A stretch of DNA of 64,000 bases from Phycisphaerales bacterium (GTDB lineage: Bacteria; Planctomycetota; Phycisphaerae; Phycisphaerales; UBA1924): positions 2,418,001 through 2,482,000 of the forward strand of contig CP064987.1 in assembly GCA_016699835.1 (NCBI GenBank). Direction: 5' to 3'. A model generated the notes under the pieces. The model made no database searches. It saw only the letters and a program-made list of their open reading frames with translations, and was not told the DNA's origin. Shown here piece by piece: positions 17,600 to 26,189 of the stretch (its first letter is position 1; every line of letters begins with the position of its first letter). The position numbers and the translations under genes are program-made.

Positions 17600-17720
17600 C
17601 TTCCTTGCTTCGAGTGTGCGGTTTCGGTTTCTTGGGGAGTCGATTGATCGGTGATGAGGATTCGCGTCTCGGTTGTGGCAGGGGGCTGCGTTTGGTTGGG
17701 GGCGACAGGTAGAACTTGTA

Positions 17721-17760
17721 GTAGAAGTAGACACAGGCGGGACGCCTGCCCCACGAGGAG
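17721..17760. repeat. GGCAGGCGTCCCGCCTG-family palindrome, copy 3 (inverted)
   Basis: The reverse complement of copies 1 and 2: the GTAG-rich side comes first, then CAGGCGGGACGCCTG, then CCCCACGAGGAG. Confidence 0.7.
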
Positions 17761-17794
17761 GGGTTGTGACGTGCGTGTGTTTTCCCGCTTGTGA

Positions 17795-18859
17795 TCAGGC
17801 CGCGGGGTGTGACGGTGGTTGTGTCGCAGGGGGGCGGGCGTCGGCTCGTTGGGCGGCGATGCGTTCTTTCGAGGGGACCTTGATGTCGTAGACGAGGTGG
17901 AGGGCGCGCATGGCTTTGATGATGAGGTAGGACGCGTCGAACTCCCACCAGCGGAGGCCGTGGCGTGCGGAGGCTGGGAAGGCGTGGTGGTTGTTGTGCC
18001 AGCCTTCGCCGAAGCCGAGGACGCCGAAGAGGGGGTTGTTTCGGCTTTCGTCGTGGCTGCGGAAGGGTCTGGAGCCCCAGAGGTGGCAGACGGAGTTGAT
18101 GCTCCAGGTGACGTGGTGGACGAAGAAGACTCGGACGAGGCCGCCCCAGATGAAGCCGAGGAGTGCGCCCATCCAGGACATGGTGGCGAGGCCACCGATG
18201 AGGGCGGGGATGGCGAGGCCGAGCATGGCCCAGAGGAGGAAGGTTTTGCTGACGACCCTGCTGACGGGGTCGTTGTAGAGGTCTTTGACGTATTTCCAGG
18301 GGTCCTTGGCGTCGGTGGATTTGCCAAGGGTGTCTGCGGTGAAGACCTCGTGGTCGAAGAGCCATCCCATGTGGGAGTGGAAGGCTCCTTTGATGGAGGG
18401 CCAGAGTCCATCGCCATGGGTGTGTGGGGAGTGGGGGTCGCCGTGTTTGTCGCTGACCTGGTGGTGGCGGCGGTGGGTGGCGACCCAGCGGAGGAGCGGG
18501 CCTTCGAAGGCCATGGATCCGAGGATGGCGAGGGTTGCGGAGACAACCTTGTAGGTTTTGAAACTTCGGTGGGTGAAGAGGCGATGGAAGCCGACGGTGA
18601 TGCCGAGTCCTGTGAGGAGGTACATGCCGACGAAGAGGGCGAGATGGATCCAGTCGAAGGCGACGCCCCAGAGGAGGATGGCGGCGGCGACAAGGCCCAG
18701 GAAGGGGATGACGACGACGGTGCCGTTGACGAGTTTGAGAGACCAACTCGGGGTTGGGTCTGCGGGGTGTTCTGTTGGGGTGGCGGGCTTTGGAGCCGGG
18801 GCGTTGATGTCGGTGAGGATGTCAACGATGTCTGGGATAGCGGTGCCTTGACTCGACAT
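17795..18859 (-). CDS. Acyl-lipid/acyl-CoA delta-9-type fatty acid desaturase
   Basis: The product is 354 residues from the ATG at 18859, which has AAGGAGAG eight bases upstream. It is an integral membrane di-iron desaturase. The three histidine boxes are present: HRLFTHRSF, RWVATHRRHHQVSD and GEGWHNNHHAF, with GITVGFHRLF in the first membrane pair. Further membrane helices lie at about 48-90 and 195-230. Such enzymes insert a double bond into saturated acyl chains, using electrons from a ferredoxin or cytochrome, and keep membranes fluid at low temperature. An RRM protein gene of the cold-shock type lies 108 bases upstream in the same direction. Confidence 0.93.
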   Translation of the reverse strand: MSSQGTAIPDIVDILTDINAPAPKPATPTEHPADPTPSWSLKLVNGTVVVIPFLGLVAAAILLWGVAFDWIHLALFVGMYLLTGLGITVGFHRLFTHRSFKTYKVVSATLAILGSMAFEGPLLRWVATHRRHHQVSDKHGDPHSPHTHGDGLWPSIKGAFHSHMGWLFDHEVFTADTLGKSTDAKDPWKYVKDLYNDPVSRVVSKTFLLWAMLGLAIPALIGGLATMSWMGALLGFIWGGLVRVFFVHHVTWSINSVCHLWGSRPFRSHDESRNNPLFGVLGFGEGWHNNHHAFPASARHGLRWWEFDASYLIIKAMRALHLVYDIKVPSKERIAAQRADARPPATQPPSHPAA

Positions 18860-18967
18860 GGCGAATCTCTCCTTGACTCTGCACACGCCGAGTGCGACCA
18901 ACACCCGGGAATAAGGGATGCCGCCTTTGGGCGACACCCTTCTCGGTTTTAGAACGAAGGCTGGTGA

Positions 18968-19315
18968 TTACCAGCGCCGGTCGCCGCCGCGATCGCCACC
19001 GCGACCGCCGCCACCGAATCCGCCGCGGCCACCGCCGCCGCCGCCACCGAAGCCGCCACGGCCGCTGCCGCGATCTTCGCGGGGCTTGGCCTCATTGACG
19101 GTGATGGTTCGGCCGCCGAGGTCGGTGCCGTTGAGCGACTCGATGGCCTTTCGGGCATCGGCGTCGTTCATTTCGACGAAGCCGAAGCCACGGGGGCGAC
19201 CGGTGTCGCGATCCATGACGAGGCTTGCCGACTGGACTTCGCCGTGGGCGGAGAAGGCGGCGCTGAGTTCTGATTCGGTGGTCTGGAAGGAGAGATTACC
19301 AACATAGATCTTCAT
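18968..19315 (-). CDS. RRM-type glycine-rich RNA-binding protein
   Basis: The product is 115 residues from the ATG at 19315 (MKIYVGNLSF). A single RNA recognition motif spans 1-80 with RNP2 IYVGNL and RNP1 RGFGFVEM. The tail of about 30 residues is Arg/Gly rich (GRGGFGGGGGGGRGG) and ends in DRRW. Bacterial proteins of this build, first known in cyanobacteria, rise at low temperature and act as RNA chaperones. Its position upstream of the desaturase supports a shared cold response; this is an inference. An ATG at 19345 would add ten residues and is less likely, since MKIYVGN is the usual family start. Confidence 0.92.
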   Translation of the reverse strand: MKIYVGNLSFQTTESELSAAFSAHGEVQSASLVMDRDTGRPRGFGFVEMNDADARKAIESLNGTDLGGRTITVNEAKPREDRGSGRGGFGGGGGGGRGGFGGGGRGGDRGGDRRW

Positions 19316-19673
19316 GTGAGGATCCCTGGCCGAGTGCCGAGCCAACAGAGATCCTCGGAGACGATCTAGGTCGGGCTCGCCGGGTTGTGGGCAACGTTGT
19401 CCACGCGCCGGCGTATCAAGATGATTGCGGGTGATGATAGCCGGGGTGGGGCTGGGCGAGTGTGGGGTGGTTGAGTGCGGGTGGTTGGTTTGGGTTTGGT
19501 TCGTTGACTCGGTGGCTGGAGTGTGCTTTTATTGAGGCCCTTCCGGGAATGGCCCGGGAGACCGGATCAGGACGTCGGCCCGCAGTCGCGGACGGCCGGC
19601 AGATCGCCCGATGTGGATGCACTCCACGTTTGGCACCTCGGAGCCCGTTGGCATCCGAGAGACGGAGAAACTC
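19316..19673. other. Divergent leader region between the RRM gene and rpsD
   Basis: A 358-base gap with no gene. The left half should carry the promoter and a long leader of the RRM gene; the right half carries a recognisable promoter for rpsD at 19504-19532 and a leader of about 135 bases. The leader contains CCCTTCCGGGAATGGCCCGGGAG, which could fold; an S4 autoregulatory element is possible but not shown. Confidence 0.5.
19504..19532 (+). promoter_or_regulatory. Sigma-70-like promoter of rpsD
   Basis: TTGACT (19504-19509) and TTTTAT (19527-19532) are separated by exactly 17 bases. They lie about 140 bases upstream of the rpsD start. The AT-rich -10 region stands out against the GC-rich surroundings. 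Confidence 0.55.
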
Positions 19674-20273
19674 ATGGCACGTTACACGGGTCCCAAGCTC
19701 AAACTGTCTCGCCGCGTCAATGCTCCGATCGCGGACATTCCGAAGCACACGACGAAGCGTGACCTGACGTTCCCCGGGATGCACGGGTATCGCGGGCGTC
19801 GTCTGCGAGACTACGGCATCCGTCAGAACGAGAAGCAGAAACTCAAGTTCCACTACTCGGTGCTGGAGAAGCAGTTCCGTCGGTACATTGCGGAGGCGAC
19901 GCGTCGCCCCGGGAACACGGGCGACGTGTTGTTGTCGCTGCTCGAGCGTCGTCTGGACAATGCGGTGCGTCGCGCGGGGCTGGCGCGGACGATCTGGCAG
20001 GCTCGCCAGATGGTGGTGCACGGGAACGTGTTCGTGAATGGTCGAAAGACGGACCGCCCGAGTTTCATGGTTCGGGTGGGCGACACGATCACGCTGAGGG
20101 CCAAGGCACAGAAGATCGGGAAGGACTCGATGGAGTCGCTCCCGGGGTTTGAGGTGCCTGGGTGGCTCGAGTTGAATCCTTCGGAGATGACGCTGAAGGT
20201 CGTGGCGATCCCGTCGACGGACCAGATTCCGTTTGACGTGAACACGAACCTGATCATCGAGTTCTATCGCTAA
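19674..20273 (+). CDS. rpsD: 30S ribosomal protein S4 (uS4)
   Basis: The product is 199 residues from the ATG at 19674, with GGAG eight bases upstream. It begins MARYTGPKLKLSRR and contains YGIRQNEKQKLKFHYSVLEKQ. The S4 RNA-binding domain follows: RLDNAVRRAGLARTIWQARQ, VVHGNVFVNGRK, and the C-terminal NLIIEFYR. No zinc-binding Cys are present, so it is the Cys-free type. S4 starts 16S rRNA folding and often represses its own mRNA. It stands alone here and not in the alpha operon with rpsK and rpoA, as in several other phyla. Confidence 0.97.
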   Translation: MARYTGPKLKLSRRVNAPIADIPKHTTKRDLTFPGMHGYRGRRLRDYGIRQNEKQKLKFHYSVLEKQFRRYIAEATRRPGNTGDVLLSLLERRLDNAVRRAGLARTIWQARQMVVHGNVFVNGRKTDRPSFMVRVGDTITLRAKAQKIGKDSMESLPGFEVPGWLELNPSEMTLKVVAIPSTDQIPFDVNTNLIIEFYR

Positions 20274-20381
20274 ACCTTCGGGTGGGCACGTCTGCTGCGT
20301 GTGCCGCGCCGATGGGCGTGGATCGTGGCGGGCGAAGTTCTCCCACGCGAACCCCGTTCGTCGAAGCGAGGAGTTGGTGGC

Positions 20382-22313
20382 ATGGTCAAGGCGCTGCGGA
20401 AGTATCAGAAGTGGGTGCTGGTGATCGGCGGCACGCTGCTGATGCTGGCGTGGCTGCTGCCGACGGCGATCACGCAGTGGGGTCAGAGCGTGGCGGCTCC
20501 GACGCTGGCGACGATCTCCGGGAAGAACGTGAAGCCGAAGGACTTTGAGCCGTCGCGTCTGGCGTACACGCTGGTGAAGAACATCATGGTGCCGTCGGAG
20601 ACGCTGCGTGCGGGGCTGAAGCAGGAGGAGATGTTCGCGCGGATGAGCGGCGCGGAGAGCGCGTGGCACTGGTATCTGCTGGACCGTGAGGCGCGGGCGG
20701 CGGGGTTGGTCGGCGCGGCTGGTGACGGGGCGGCGTGGCGGCAGAAAGTGCTGGACTCGTCGGTCGAGGCTGAGATCATGCGGTCGGGGGCGAGGGACAC
20801 GGAGGAACTCGCGAGTCTGCGGTCGCTGGCGACGCAGTTCTTCGAGATGCGTGAGGGGCGCGAGGCGGGGAACATGCGCCTGTCGGAGCGTGAGGTGAAC
20901 GAGGCGTGGGCGTCGTTCGCGGGGATCATGCGGCTGCGGATGCAGTATGGCTCGATCGCGCAGTTGTCGGACGCGCGGGCGCGGAAGGACATCACGGATC
21001 GGAACGCGGCGGCAACGGTGAAGATCGCCGAGGTGAGCGCGCGGGCGCTGGCGTCGACGATGCCGGCGCCTTCGGAGGAGGAACTGGCGGCGCACTTCGA
21101 GACGTACAAGGCGGTCGATCCGGCGGAGGCGAAGAACGGGATCGGGTATGTGCTCCCGAATCGGGTGCGGGTGAAGTGGTTCGCGTTCTCGCGCGAGAAG
21201 ATCGGGGCGGCGATCACGCTGGACGCGGTGGATGTCGCGAAGCACTACACGCAGAACCGCGAGACGTTCAAGGGGGAGTTGGGGGCCGAGCGGGCGAACG
21301 TCGAGAAGGCACTGCGTGATCGGAAGGTCGAGGAGGTCGTCTCGGAACTCACGCGGGTGTACTCGTCGTCGCTGACGACGCAGATGCGAGGCGTGGAAAG
21401 GCGGGGCGGGGTGTATGTGCTCGGCGATGACTGGGCGTCGAAGGAGTCGATGCTCGGCACGCTCGCGGGGCAGATGATCGAGGCGGTGAAGACGCGGACG
21501 GGCGTGACGCTTGAGGTGCCTGGGGTTGAGGGACGCGACACCTGGCTGACACAGGCGGAGGTTCAGAGCCTGCCGGGGATCGGGTTTTCGGCGATCCAGG
21601 CGGGGCAGAGCCGCATCCCGTTCAATGCGTTTGTGATGGGCGTACGCGAGTTGGACGCGGCGTCGCTGACGGGCGTGCAGGCTGGTGTGCCGTCGCCGGT
21701 GTGGTCTGAGGGGTTGGTCACGAGTGAGATCTATTTCTTTGAGGTGACGGGCGCACGGGAGAAAGGGCCTGCGGGGGACCTCTCGGAGGTCCGTGAGCAG
21801 GCGATCAAGGATTTCAACGCACTCAAGGCGTACGAGACGATCTCGTCGCGGCAGGGGGCGGCACTGGCCGAGGCGTGTCTGCATGGGATCGATGCGGGTG
21901 TGGATGCTTTGATGTCCGGGTTCACGGCGGAGAAGCCGAACGTCCGCGACACAAGGGTGGCGGGGGAGAACCGTCGCGGTTTCAGCGTGGAGACGACGGA
22001 CGAGTTTGTGGACGCGTCGCTGTCGATCATGCGGCTGCTCGACCCGAGGGTGGCGTCCACGGACGAGAATCAGGCACAGCGGACGCTGGTGGTGCCGCTC
22101 CCGGAACGGCTCGTGGTGGCGGTGGCTCGGTTGGAGTCTCTGGAGCCGGTGACGGTGGAGGCGCTTCGGGGTTCGCGTGGGGCTTCGTGGATCAGCGGGG
22201 CGATCGGGGCGGAGTTCGAGAGCGCGATCGACAAGACCTCGATGCCGTTGGATTTCGAGACGCTGTCGAAGCGGTACGACTTTTCGATCGTGGAACGAGA
22301 GGACCGGCGGTAG
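20382..22313 (+). CDS. Membrane-anchored PpiD/SurA-like periplasmic protein
   Basis: The product is 643 residues from the ATG at 20382; GAGGAG lies 12 bases upstream. One membrane helix near residues 12-33 (WVLVIGGTLLMLAWLLPTAI) follows a basic start, so the large domain is outside. The layout of helix-rich N-terminal chaperone part, middle region with PSEEELAAHFETYKAV and long C-terminal helical part resembles PpiD/SurA. I cannot see a well-conserved parvulin catalytic core, so isomerase activity is doubtful. It may help secreted proteins fold. It follows rpsD in the same direction with 108 bases between, and no functional link is obvious. Confidence 0.6.
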   Translation: MVKALRKYQKWVLVIGGTLLMLAWLLPTAITQWGQSVAAPTLATISGKNVKPKDFEPSRLAYTLVKNIMVPSETLRAGLKQEEMFARMSGAESAWHWYLLDREARAAGLVGAAGDGAAWRQKVLDSSVEAEIMRSGARDTEELASLRSLATQFFEMREGREAGNMRLSEREVNEAWASFAGIMRLRMQYGSIAQLSDARARKDITDRNAAATVKIAEVSARALASTMPAPSEEELAAHFETYKAVDPAEAKNGIGYVLPNRVRVKWFAFSREKIGAAITLDAVDVAKHYTQNRETFKGELGAERANVEKALRDRKVEEVVSELTRVYSSSLTTQMRGVERRGGVYVLGDDWASKESMLGTLAGQMIEAVKTRTGVTLEVPGVEGRDTWLTQAEVQSLPGIGFSAIQAGQSRIPFNAFVMGVRELDAASLTGVQAGVPSPVWSEGLVTSEIYFFEVTGAREKGPAGDLSEVREQAIKDFNALKAYETISSRQGAALAEACLHGIDAGVDALMSGFTAEKPNVRDTRVAGENRRGFSVETTDEFVDASLSIMRLLDPRVASTDENQAQRTLVVPLPERLVVAVARLESLEPVTVEALRGSRGASWISGAIGAEFESAIDKTSMPLDFETLSKRYDFSIVEREDRR

Positions 22314-22462
22314 GTTTCGCACGGGCGTTGGGTCGGGGGAGTTGGGGTTGCGAGGGTCGGGGTCGCGCTGGCGCGGGTTTTTGGCGTGCCGTATAGTCGG
22401 ACCCCTGTTCGTCGGGCGCCGGTCGAGCGCCTTTGCGACTGGCGCATCGGATCCCTTCGTGG

Positions 22463-23317
22463 ATGAAGATCGAGATCGACATTGAGATTGATGCGCAACC
22501 GAACGATGAGACGTGCGGGCCGACGTGTCTTCACGCGCTGTATCGGCACTTTGGCGTGGAGATGCCGCTTCGGAAACTGATCTCTGAGGTGCGTCGGCTG
22601 GACAGTGGTGGGACTCTGGCGGAGATTCTCGCGGTGCACGCGCTTCGGCGCGGGCTGAGCGCGACGATATATACGTACAACATGCAGATGTTCGACCCGA
22701 CGTGGTTCGCCGATGATGGTGTGATCCACGATCCGGGGAGCGTGATCCAGCGGCTGGCGCAGCAGTTGAAGGCGAAGCGTTCGAAGGGGGATCGTCGGCT
22801 TCGGGCGTCGACGCGGGCGTATCGGGATTTTCTGACCGAGGGGGGCGAACTGAAACTGGAGGATCTGACGCCGGCGCTTTTGCGGGGGTATCTCGCGGAG
22901 AGGGTGCCGATCATTGTGGGGCTGAGTTCGACGTACTTGTATCGCACAGCGCGGGAGATCGAGCGGAACGGGGTGATCACGGATGATGACGTGCGTGGCG
23001 AGCCGCAGGGGCACTTTGTGATGCTGGTGGGGTATGACTCGGAGCAGCGCGAGGTGCTGATCGCGGATCCGCTGGATGCGAACCCGCCGTTTCATACGGC
23101 GAAGTATCGGCTGGACATCGATCGGTTGATCAATGCGATCCTGCTGGGAACGATCACGTACGACGCGAATCTATTGATCATTCGGAAGAAGGCGCCGGTG
23201 TCGAGTGGGCGGTCGAAGAGTCGAGCGAAGGCGGCGGCGGGGCGAAAGGCGTCGTCGCGGGAGCGCGGCGAGCGGGCGAAGGCCCCGGCACGGAAGGGGG
23301 AGCCCAAGCGGCGCTGA
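22463..23317 (+). CDS. C39-like cysteine peptidase family protein
   Basis: The product is 284 residues from the ATG at 22463. The N-terminal segment QPNDETCGPTCLHALYRHFG carries the likely catalytic Cys, the later EPQGHFVMLVGYD the catalytic His, and LIADPLDANPP the Asp of a papain-like triad. This is the pattern of C39 bacteriocin-processing peptidases and their relatives. The last 40 residues are a Lys/Arg/Ala tail. The gene is three bases upstream of the ATP-grasp gene, and the GCS2 ligase gene comes next, so it probably acts on the peptide-like product of those ligases, by hydrolysis or by transfer. Confidence 0.85.
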   Translation: MKIEIDIEIDAQPNDETCGPTCLHALYRHFGVEMPLRKLISEVRRLDSGGTLAEILAVHALRRGLSATIYTYNMQMFDPTWFADDGVIHDPGSVIQRLAQQLKAKRSKGDRRLRASTRAYRDFLTEGGELKLEDLTPALLRGYLAERVPIIVGLSSTYLYRTAREIERNGVITDDDVRGEPQGHFVMLVGYDSEQREVLIADPLDANPPFHTAKYRLDIDRLINAILLGTITYDANLLIIRKKAPVSSGRSKSRAKAAAGRKASSRERGERAKAPARKGEPKRR

Positions 23318-23320
23318 ACC

Positions 23321-24841
23321 ATGTCGGTCCTCATCGTGATGGACAACCCGAAGGACTGGCCGCTCAACATCGAGGGCGTGGAGGTGGTGTCGGCGCGGCA
23401 GTATCTGGCCGAGGCGGGGTACTCGCAGCGCAAGGGCGCGAAGGTCTTCAACCTCTGCAAGAGTTATCGATACCAGAGTTTGGGGTACTACGTGTCGCTG
23501 CTGGCGGCGGCGCGGGGGCACAAGCCGTTGCCCGACATCTCGACGATCCAAGATCTCAAGATCTATGAGTTGATCCGGTTCGCGGGCGAGGATGCGAGCG
23601 AGCAGATCCAGCAGGCGCTCAAGAACGTGAACGCGGACTCGTTCGTGCTGAATATTTACTTTGGGCAGTGCACGCAGAGCCAATATGCTCGGCTGGGGCT
23701 GATGCTGTTCAACCAGTTCCCGGCGCCGTTCCTGCAGGCGCAGTTCGGGAAGGAGAAGCCGCCGGCGTCGATGGCCGAGAAGGCCGATCCGAACAAGTCG
23801 GACTCGTCGAAGTTGTCGCCCAAGCCGGTGTGGGTGCTGGAGACGCTGCGTCCGATTGCGGCGAGCGAGATCCCGACGGATGATTTTCTGTTTGTGCTGA
23901 ACGCGGCGACGCACTATTTCAACAGGCCGCATCGGCGACGTCGGCAGGTGGAGTCGCGGTATGACCTTGCGATTCTGCACGAGCCTGGCGAGGCGACCTC
24001 GCCGACCGACGCGAAGGGGATGAAGAAGTTCGTGAAGGCGGCGGAGTCGATGGGGTTCGACGTGGAACTGATCACGCGCGACGACTATGGACGCCTGGCG
24101 GAGTTCGACGCGCTCTTCATCCGGGCGACGACGAGCGTGAACCACTACACGTTCCGGTTCGCGAAGCGGGCGGTGTCGGAAGGGCTGGTGGTGATCGACG
24201 ATCCCGAGTCGATCATCAAGTGCGGGAACAAGGTGTATCTGGCGGAGTTGTTGTCGCACGCGCGGATCGCGACGCCGACGACGCTGGTGTTGCACAAGGG
24301 CAACTGGGAGAGCGCGCCGACGATCCTGGGGTTGCCGCTGGTCTTGAAGCAGCCGGACAGTTCGTTCTCGCTGGGGGTGGTGAAGGTTCGGACGCAGGAG
24401 GAGTATGCGGCCGAAGCGGAGCGATTGTTCAAGGTGAGCGACCTGCTGGTGGCGCAGGCGTTCATGCCGACGGACTACGACTGGCGCGTGGGGGTGCTGG
24501 ATCGCGAGCCTTTGTACTGCTGCAAGTACTTCATGGCGAAGAACCACTGGCAGATCCGCGACAAGACGAAGCAGGGGGACGCGGCACTGGGGAACTTTGA
24601 GACGTGGCCATTGGCGGCGTGCCCGCCGGACATTCTGAAGACGGCGGTGCGTGTGGCGAATCTCGTCGGGGACGGGTTGTATGGCGTGGACCTGAAGGAG
24701 ATCAACGGGAAGGCTCACGTCATCGAGATCAACGACAACCCGAATATCGATGGCGGGATTGAGGACGAGATCCTGGGTGACGAGTTGTATCTGCGGGTGA
24801 TGCGGGTGTTTTTGAAGCGGCTCGAGAGCCGGGGGCGATAG
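23321..24841 (+). CDS. RimK-like ATP-grasp ligase with RLAN N-terminal domain
   Basis: The product is 506 residues. The N-terminal part (1-170: MSVLIVMDNPKDWPL, KVFNLCKSYRYQSLGYYVSLL) matches the RLAN domain that precedes RimK-type ligases. The ATP-grasp fold follows: DPESIIKCGNKVYLAELL, PLVLKQPDSSFSLGVVKV, RVGVLDREPLYCCKYFM, GVDLKEINGKAHVIEINDNP, where the final E-x-N binds Mg-ATP. Such enzymes join carboxylates to amines through acyl phosphates, for example adding Glu residues to a peptide or cofactor. It lies between the peptidase and the GCS2 ligase genes with 2-3 base gaps, so one pathway is certain in outline; the substrate is unknown. Confidence 0.9.
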   Translation: MSVLIVMDNPKDWPLNIEGVEVVSARQYLAEAGYSQRKGAKVFNLCKSYRYQSLGYYVSLLAAARGHKPLPDISTIQDLKIYELIRFAGEDASEQIQQALKNVNADSFVLNIYFGQCTQSQYARLGLMLFNQFPAPFLQAQFGKEKPPASMAEKADPNKSDSSKLSPKPVWVLETLRPIAASEIPTDDFLFVLNAATHYFNRPHRRRRQVESRYDLAILHEPGEATSPTDAKGMKKFVKAAESMGFDVELITRDDYGRLAEFDALFIRATTSVNHYTFRFAKRAVSEGLVVIDDPESIIKCGNKVYLAELLSHARIATPTTLVLHKGNWESAPTILGLPLVLKQPDSSFSLGVVKVRTQEEYAAEAERLFKVSDLLVAQAFMPTDYDWRVGVLDREPLYCCKYFMAKNHWQIRDKTKQGDAALGNFETWPLAACPPDILKTAVRVANLVGDGLYGVDLKEINGKAHVIEINDNPNIDGGIEDEILGDELYLRVMRVFLKRLESRGR

Positions 24842-24843
24842 GC

Positions 24844-26160
24844 ATGGCGCGGAAGCCGCTCCATCTGTTTGAGGCGTACGGGATCGAGCTTGAGTACATG
24901 GTCGTGGACCGCGAGACGCTCGCGGTGCGTCCGATCGTGGACGAGTTGCTGCGCGAGGCGATGGCGCTTCCCGGGGCGCGGATCGATGAGGAGGACGAGG
25001 AGGATCCGTCGTGGCCCGGGACTGTTGAGTTCGACGACGTGTCGTGGTCGAACGAACTGGTGCTGCACGTGCTGGAGTTCAAGACGACGACTCCGGTGGG
25101 GTCTCTCACGGGGGCCGACGTGCCTTTTGCCTCGCACGTGAGGCGGGCGAACGAGATGCTGGCGCGGCATGGGGCGATGCTGATGCCGACGGGGATGCAT
25201 CCGACGATGGACCCGTATCGCGAGATGCGGCTGTGGCCCCACGGGTATTCGGATGTGTATGAGGCGTTCAACGCGATCTTTGACTGCCGGGGGCACGGGT
25301 GGGCGAACCTGCAGTCGGCGCATCTGAACCTGCCGTTTGGTTCGTGGGAGAAGGATGAGGACGAGTTCGGGAGGTTGCATGCCGCAGTCCGGGCGGTGCT
25401 GCCGATCATGGCGGCGCTCTCCGCATCGACGCCGATCATGGATGGGCGCGTGACGGGGATGCTCGACAATCGGCTCGAGGTGTACCGGACGAACAGCCGT
25501 CGGATCCCGCAGGCGGCGGGGCTGGTGATCCCGGAGGCGGTGTATACGAAGGGGGAGTATGAGCAGCGGATCTTTGAGAGGATCTATGCCGCGATGGCGC
25601 CATTGGACCCGAAGGGCGTGCTGCGAAACGAGTTCGCGAACGCGCGCGGGGCGATCGCGCGGTTCGTGCGGAACTCGATCGAGGTGCGTGTGCTGGATGT
25701 GCAGGAGTGCCCCAGGGCGGACGCGGCGGTGATCGCACTGAACTGTGGCGCGGTGCGGATGCTGTGCGACGTGTCGGGCGAGGATTCGCGGCGGCTGCGG
25801 GCGCTGGCGGTGCACTCGATGCACACGATCCTCTTGGATGTGATCCGGGCGGGAGAGCGGGCGGTCGTGGACGACGGAGAGTATCTCGGTGTTTTGGGAT
25901 ATCCCGGGACCCGATGCACGGCCCAGGAGTTGTGGCAGCACCTTCGAGAGCGGATGGCGAACGTTGTGGATCTCACTCCGCACGCGCAAACGGTCGATAT
26001 TCTGTTGTCGAAGGGGCCGCTCTCGCGACGGATCGCGCGGGCGTTGGGGTTGTCCCTGGATCGAGGCATGGCGGCGCCGATGGACCGGGCGAGGATCGAT
26101 GAGGTCTATCGGGCGCTGGCCCGATGTCTGCAGCAGAACGAGATGTTCCAGCCCGACTGA
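24844..26160 (+). CDS. Carboxylate-amine ligase of the GCS2 (glutamate-cysteine ligase 2) family
   Basis: The product is 438 residues. It opens with LFEAYGIELEYMVVDRET, where ExE binds Mg-ATP, followed by LVLHVLEFKTTTPV, MLMPTGMHPTMDP, CRGHGWANLQSAHLNLPFG and later NSIEVRVLDVQECPRADAA. This is the GCS2/YbdK pattern of glutamine-synthetase-fold ligases. The family couples the gamma-carboxylate of glutamate, or a related acid, to an amine. The start is two bases after the ATP-grasp stop, so translation is probably coupled. With RimK-like ligase, peptidase and a transporter, it suggests synthesis of a small non-ribosomal amide. Confidence 0.9.
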   Translation: MARKPLHLFEAYGIELEYMVVDRETLAVRPIVDELLREAMALPGARIDEEDEEDPSWPGTVEFDDVSWSNELVLHVLEFKTTTPVGSLTGADVPFASHVRRANEMLARHGAMLMPTGMHPTMDPYREMRLWPHGYSDVYEAFNAIFDCRGHGWANLQSAHLNLPFGSWEKDEDEFGRLHAAVRAVLPIMAALSASTPIMDGRVTGMLDNRLEVYRTNSRRIPQAAGLVIPEAVYTKGEYEQRIFERIYAAMAPLDPKGVLRNEFANARGAIARFVRNSIEVRVLDVQECPRADAAVIALNCGAVRMLCDVSGEDSRRLRALAVHSMHTILLDVIRAGERAVVDDGEYLGVLGYPGTRCTAQELWQHLRERMANVVDLTPHAQTVDILLSKGPLSRRIARALGLSLDRGMAAPMDRARIDEVYRALARCLQQNEMFQPD

Positions 26161-26189
26161 CCGGGACGCCAGCGACACGACTTCAAACC

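Larger units (their letters stand above)
17082..17794. other. Intergenic region with several palindromes, no gene seen
   Basis: A 713-base gap. It contains hairpins built on CCCCTTTGGGG (17269-17286 and 17344-17363) and a hairpin CCACGGGT / ACCCGTGG (17308-17336). Copy C of the TGCCATCAGTTGG element (17559-17599) and a GGCAGGCGTCCCGCCTG palindrome (17721-17760) lie near the desaturase stop. Open frames here are made of these repeats and none has a ribosome site. Confidence 0.7.

Noticed and set aside
17174..17647. 157-codon plus-strand frame in the 17 kb gap
   Set aside because: It reads through three palindromes and one hairpin element and has no known domain or ribosome site.
19416..22322. 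Very long open frame on the minus strand opposite rpsD and the PpiD-like gene
   Set aside because: It is a GC-driven shadow: the protein is Arg/His/Pro-rich without domains, and it runs antisense to two well-supported genes.
23171..24718. 515-codon minus-strand frame opposite the ATP-grasp gene
   Set aside because: Arg/Leu-rich low-quality translation antisense to a clear ATP-grasp enzyme; no ribosome site.
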